Below are positions 62,970 through 64,000 of a stretch of 64,000 nt of DNA, one piece after another. The stretch lies in assembly GCA_013115135.1 (NCBI GenBank), contig JABANP010000014.1:248001-312000 (forward strand), in the 5' to 3' direction. The stretch's first letter is position 1. Every line of letters begins with the position of its first letter. The position numbers were made by a program, and so were the translations under genes. The notes beneath the pieces are model-generated. The model was given only the letters and a program-made list of their open reading frames with translations, was not told the DNA's origin and searched no databases. This DNA comes from Perkinsus olseni (Eukaryota > Perkinsozoa > Perkinsida > Perkinsidae).

Positions 62970-63802
62970 CATCTATAATTTCCCGAGAGATCTAGTGGGC
63001 ACATCAATTTCTTTCTAGTACTCACGCCACTTATCTTGCGGCCTCTAGTGGACCTTGTCGAGAATGACCTTGCCGAGAAGGTAATTGAGCTTTAATAATT
63101 GAAAAAGTAATCGTCAAGGCTGTCCAAGGCTGTCTTGAAGACACCATGGAAGTGCTTGGGAGCCCGTCAGGCAACGGTTCAACTCTGCCTTCAAGAAACC
63201 ATAGTTCAACTGTTGAACTTGAACACCCACGGGTCATCACCGTCGACCGATTCCGTCTCAGTTGATTTGCCCAGGCCACTACGTTCCATCCGCATCCCGC
63301 TCGATTGACGGCATCCAGCACATACCTCGCATGACTGCGTACCGCCAAGTTCGAGACGCCTTCGAGCGGTCCCTAGAGAAGAGCAATATATTTGTTAAGA
63401 TAGTACTAGGAACATGTTGGGCCCATCAGATGGGGGGGTTACTCACTTGAAGCGTAGAGTTTTCGACGAAAAGCGACGATAGCCTGTGACTGGTCGATAA
63501 CAGTGCTCATCACCGGGTGATTGATGGAGGACAAATCAGAGAAAATGGCGGGCGAGGGCCGTGCATAGGTGAAGACTCGTCACCTCGTCACCGACCAGGT
63601 TTTCGAAACTTTCAAGCCTGGCCTTCCTATCATACTCGACCGCGAGTTGGAGATTTGATGGACTCCCCAATTCCAGTTCTCTTGGAAGCGAGCTCTGAGG
63701 TGTGGAACTTGTGTGTGATAGTGATCACCTGATATGGGAACCCGCTGCCATGCCGCGTAAAGAGCGCAGAGACCCCAGGGATCCCCCGCCAGCCTCAGCT
63801 GC
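62970..63802. other. No gene recognised
   Basis: Spacer before the partial gene at the window end. Short frames only; no conserved exon or repeat seen. Confidence 0.4.
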
Positions 63803-64000
63803 ATGAAAGAGTGGCGAGTGGGAGACTACTTCGACGATCTGCTTTCGTCGTCGAAGGAAGATGACGCACTCAAAGGCAAGAAGGACCAGATGGAGGTGTC
63901 CAGCTTGGGCTCGGCTAACACCACTCGCGGGTCTTGTAGCCTACAAGTTGTAGGGGAGCCTCCCATGCAAGGCATTGCATTTCCCAAAGCTGCTTGGCCC
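63803..64000 (+). CDS. Partial open frame cut by the window end
   Basis: An ATG-started frame MKEWRVGDYFDDLLSSSKED followed by DALKGKKDQMEVSSLGSANT stays open for 66 codons to the last base. It is hydrophilic with a Ser/Lys/Asp bias. The family is not recognised. It could be the first exon, or an internal exon of a gene that begins further upstream near 63741, where another ATG opens a short frame. Confidence 0.35.
   Translation, partial: MKEWRVGDYFDDLLSSSKEDDALKGKKDQMEVSSLGSANTTRGSCSLQVVGEPPMQGIAFPKAAWP

Overview
The window is nuclear DNA of a protist. Genes are cut by many short GT-AG introns (mostly 25 to 70 nt), lie on both strands a few hundred bases apart, and encode eukaryote-only machinery such as EMC5, RAMP4, ARV1, the exosome, MCM3, tepsin and nucleolar RRP7. 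Intron density, a flagellar PG-rich-repeat protein, a serpin and tandem NFU genes would suit an alveolate such as Perkinsus. That is an inference; no rRNA or spliced-leader gene is present to prove it. I rebuilt genes by hand-joining exons at GT/AG borders that restore conserved protein sequence, so exon borders are proposals.

Layout. 0-8 kb: an orphan Trm1-like exon, serine hydroxymethyltransferase (minus), tRNA-Arg, a doubtful gene and a PDI-like protein (minus). 8-13.7 kb (plus): a small membrane protein, a PNPOx-like protein, an asparaginyl-tRNA synthetase fused to a GST domain, and RAMP4/SERP. 15.5-25.1 kb (plus): a SAM methyltransferase, EMC5, an HTTM-like membrane protein, mitochondrial ribosomal protein bL21 and a nucleotide-sugar transporter. 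26.2-30.1 kb: two intronless 372-aa paralogues of unknown function and a tandem duplication carrying two tRNA-Thr genes. 30.3-36.7 kb: a multi-pass membrane protein and a flagellar-type PG-rich-repeat protein (minus), an exosome RNase PH-like subunit and an SPX-domain protein (plus). 38.5-44 kb (minus): ARV1, a SAP-domain protein and tepsin. A duplicated repeat block separates tepsin from a divergent NUDT19-like Nudix gene. 46.8-52.3 kb (minus): RRP7, two tandem NFU genes and a Cys-rich ankyrin protein. 52.8-64 kb (plus): a serpin, an EEF1AKMT4-like methyltransferase, a sucrase/ferredoxin-like protein, triosephosphate isomerase, MCM3, inverted repeats and one partial gene.

Most genes are unrelated housekeeping genes with no operon logic. 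Several serve the ER and secretory route (PDI-like, RAMP4, EMC5, nucleotide-sugar transporter, ARV1, tepsin).

The oddest signal is a set of single-base reading-frame breaks in otherwise well-conserved exons. Twelve need one base skipped and only one goes the other way. Six are in SHMT, while all of MCM3 is clean. Every break can be mended by changing a run of identical bases by one, so assembly or sequencing error is the leading explanation, but the sign bias and the clustering deserve a check. Other points of note are the GST-AsnRS fusion, tepsin motifs predicting an AP-4 pathway, the NFU pair sharing an intron inside the same iron-sulfur cysteine codon, and the two tRNA-Thr copies that each carry a different defect.
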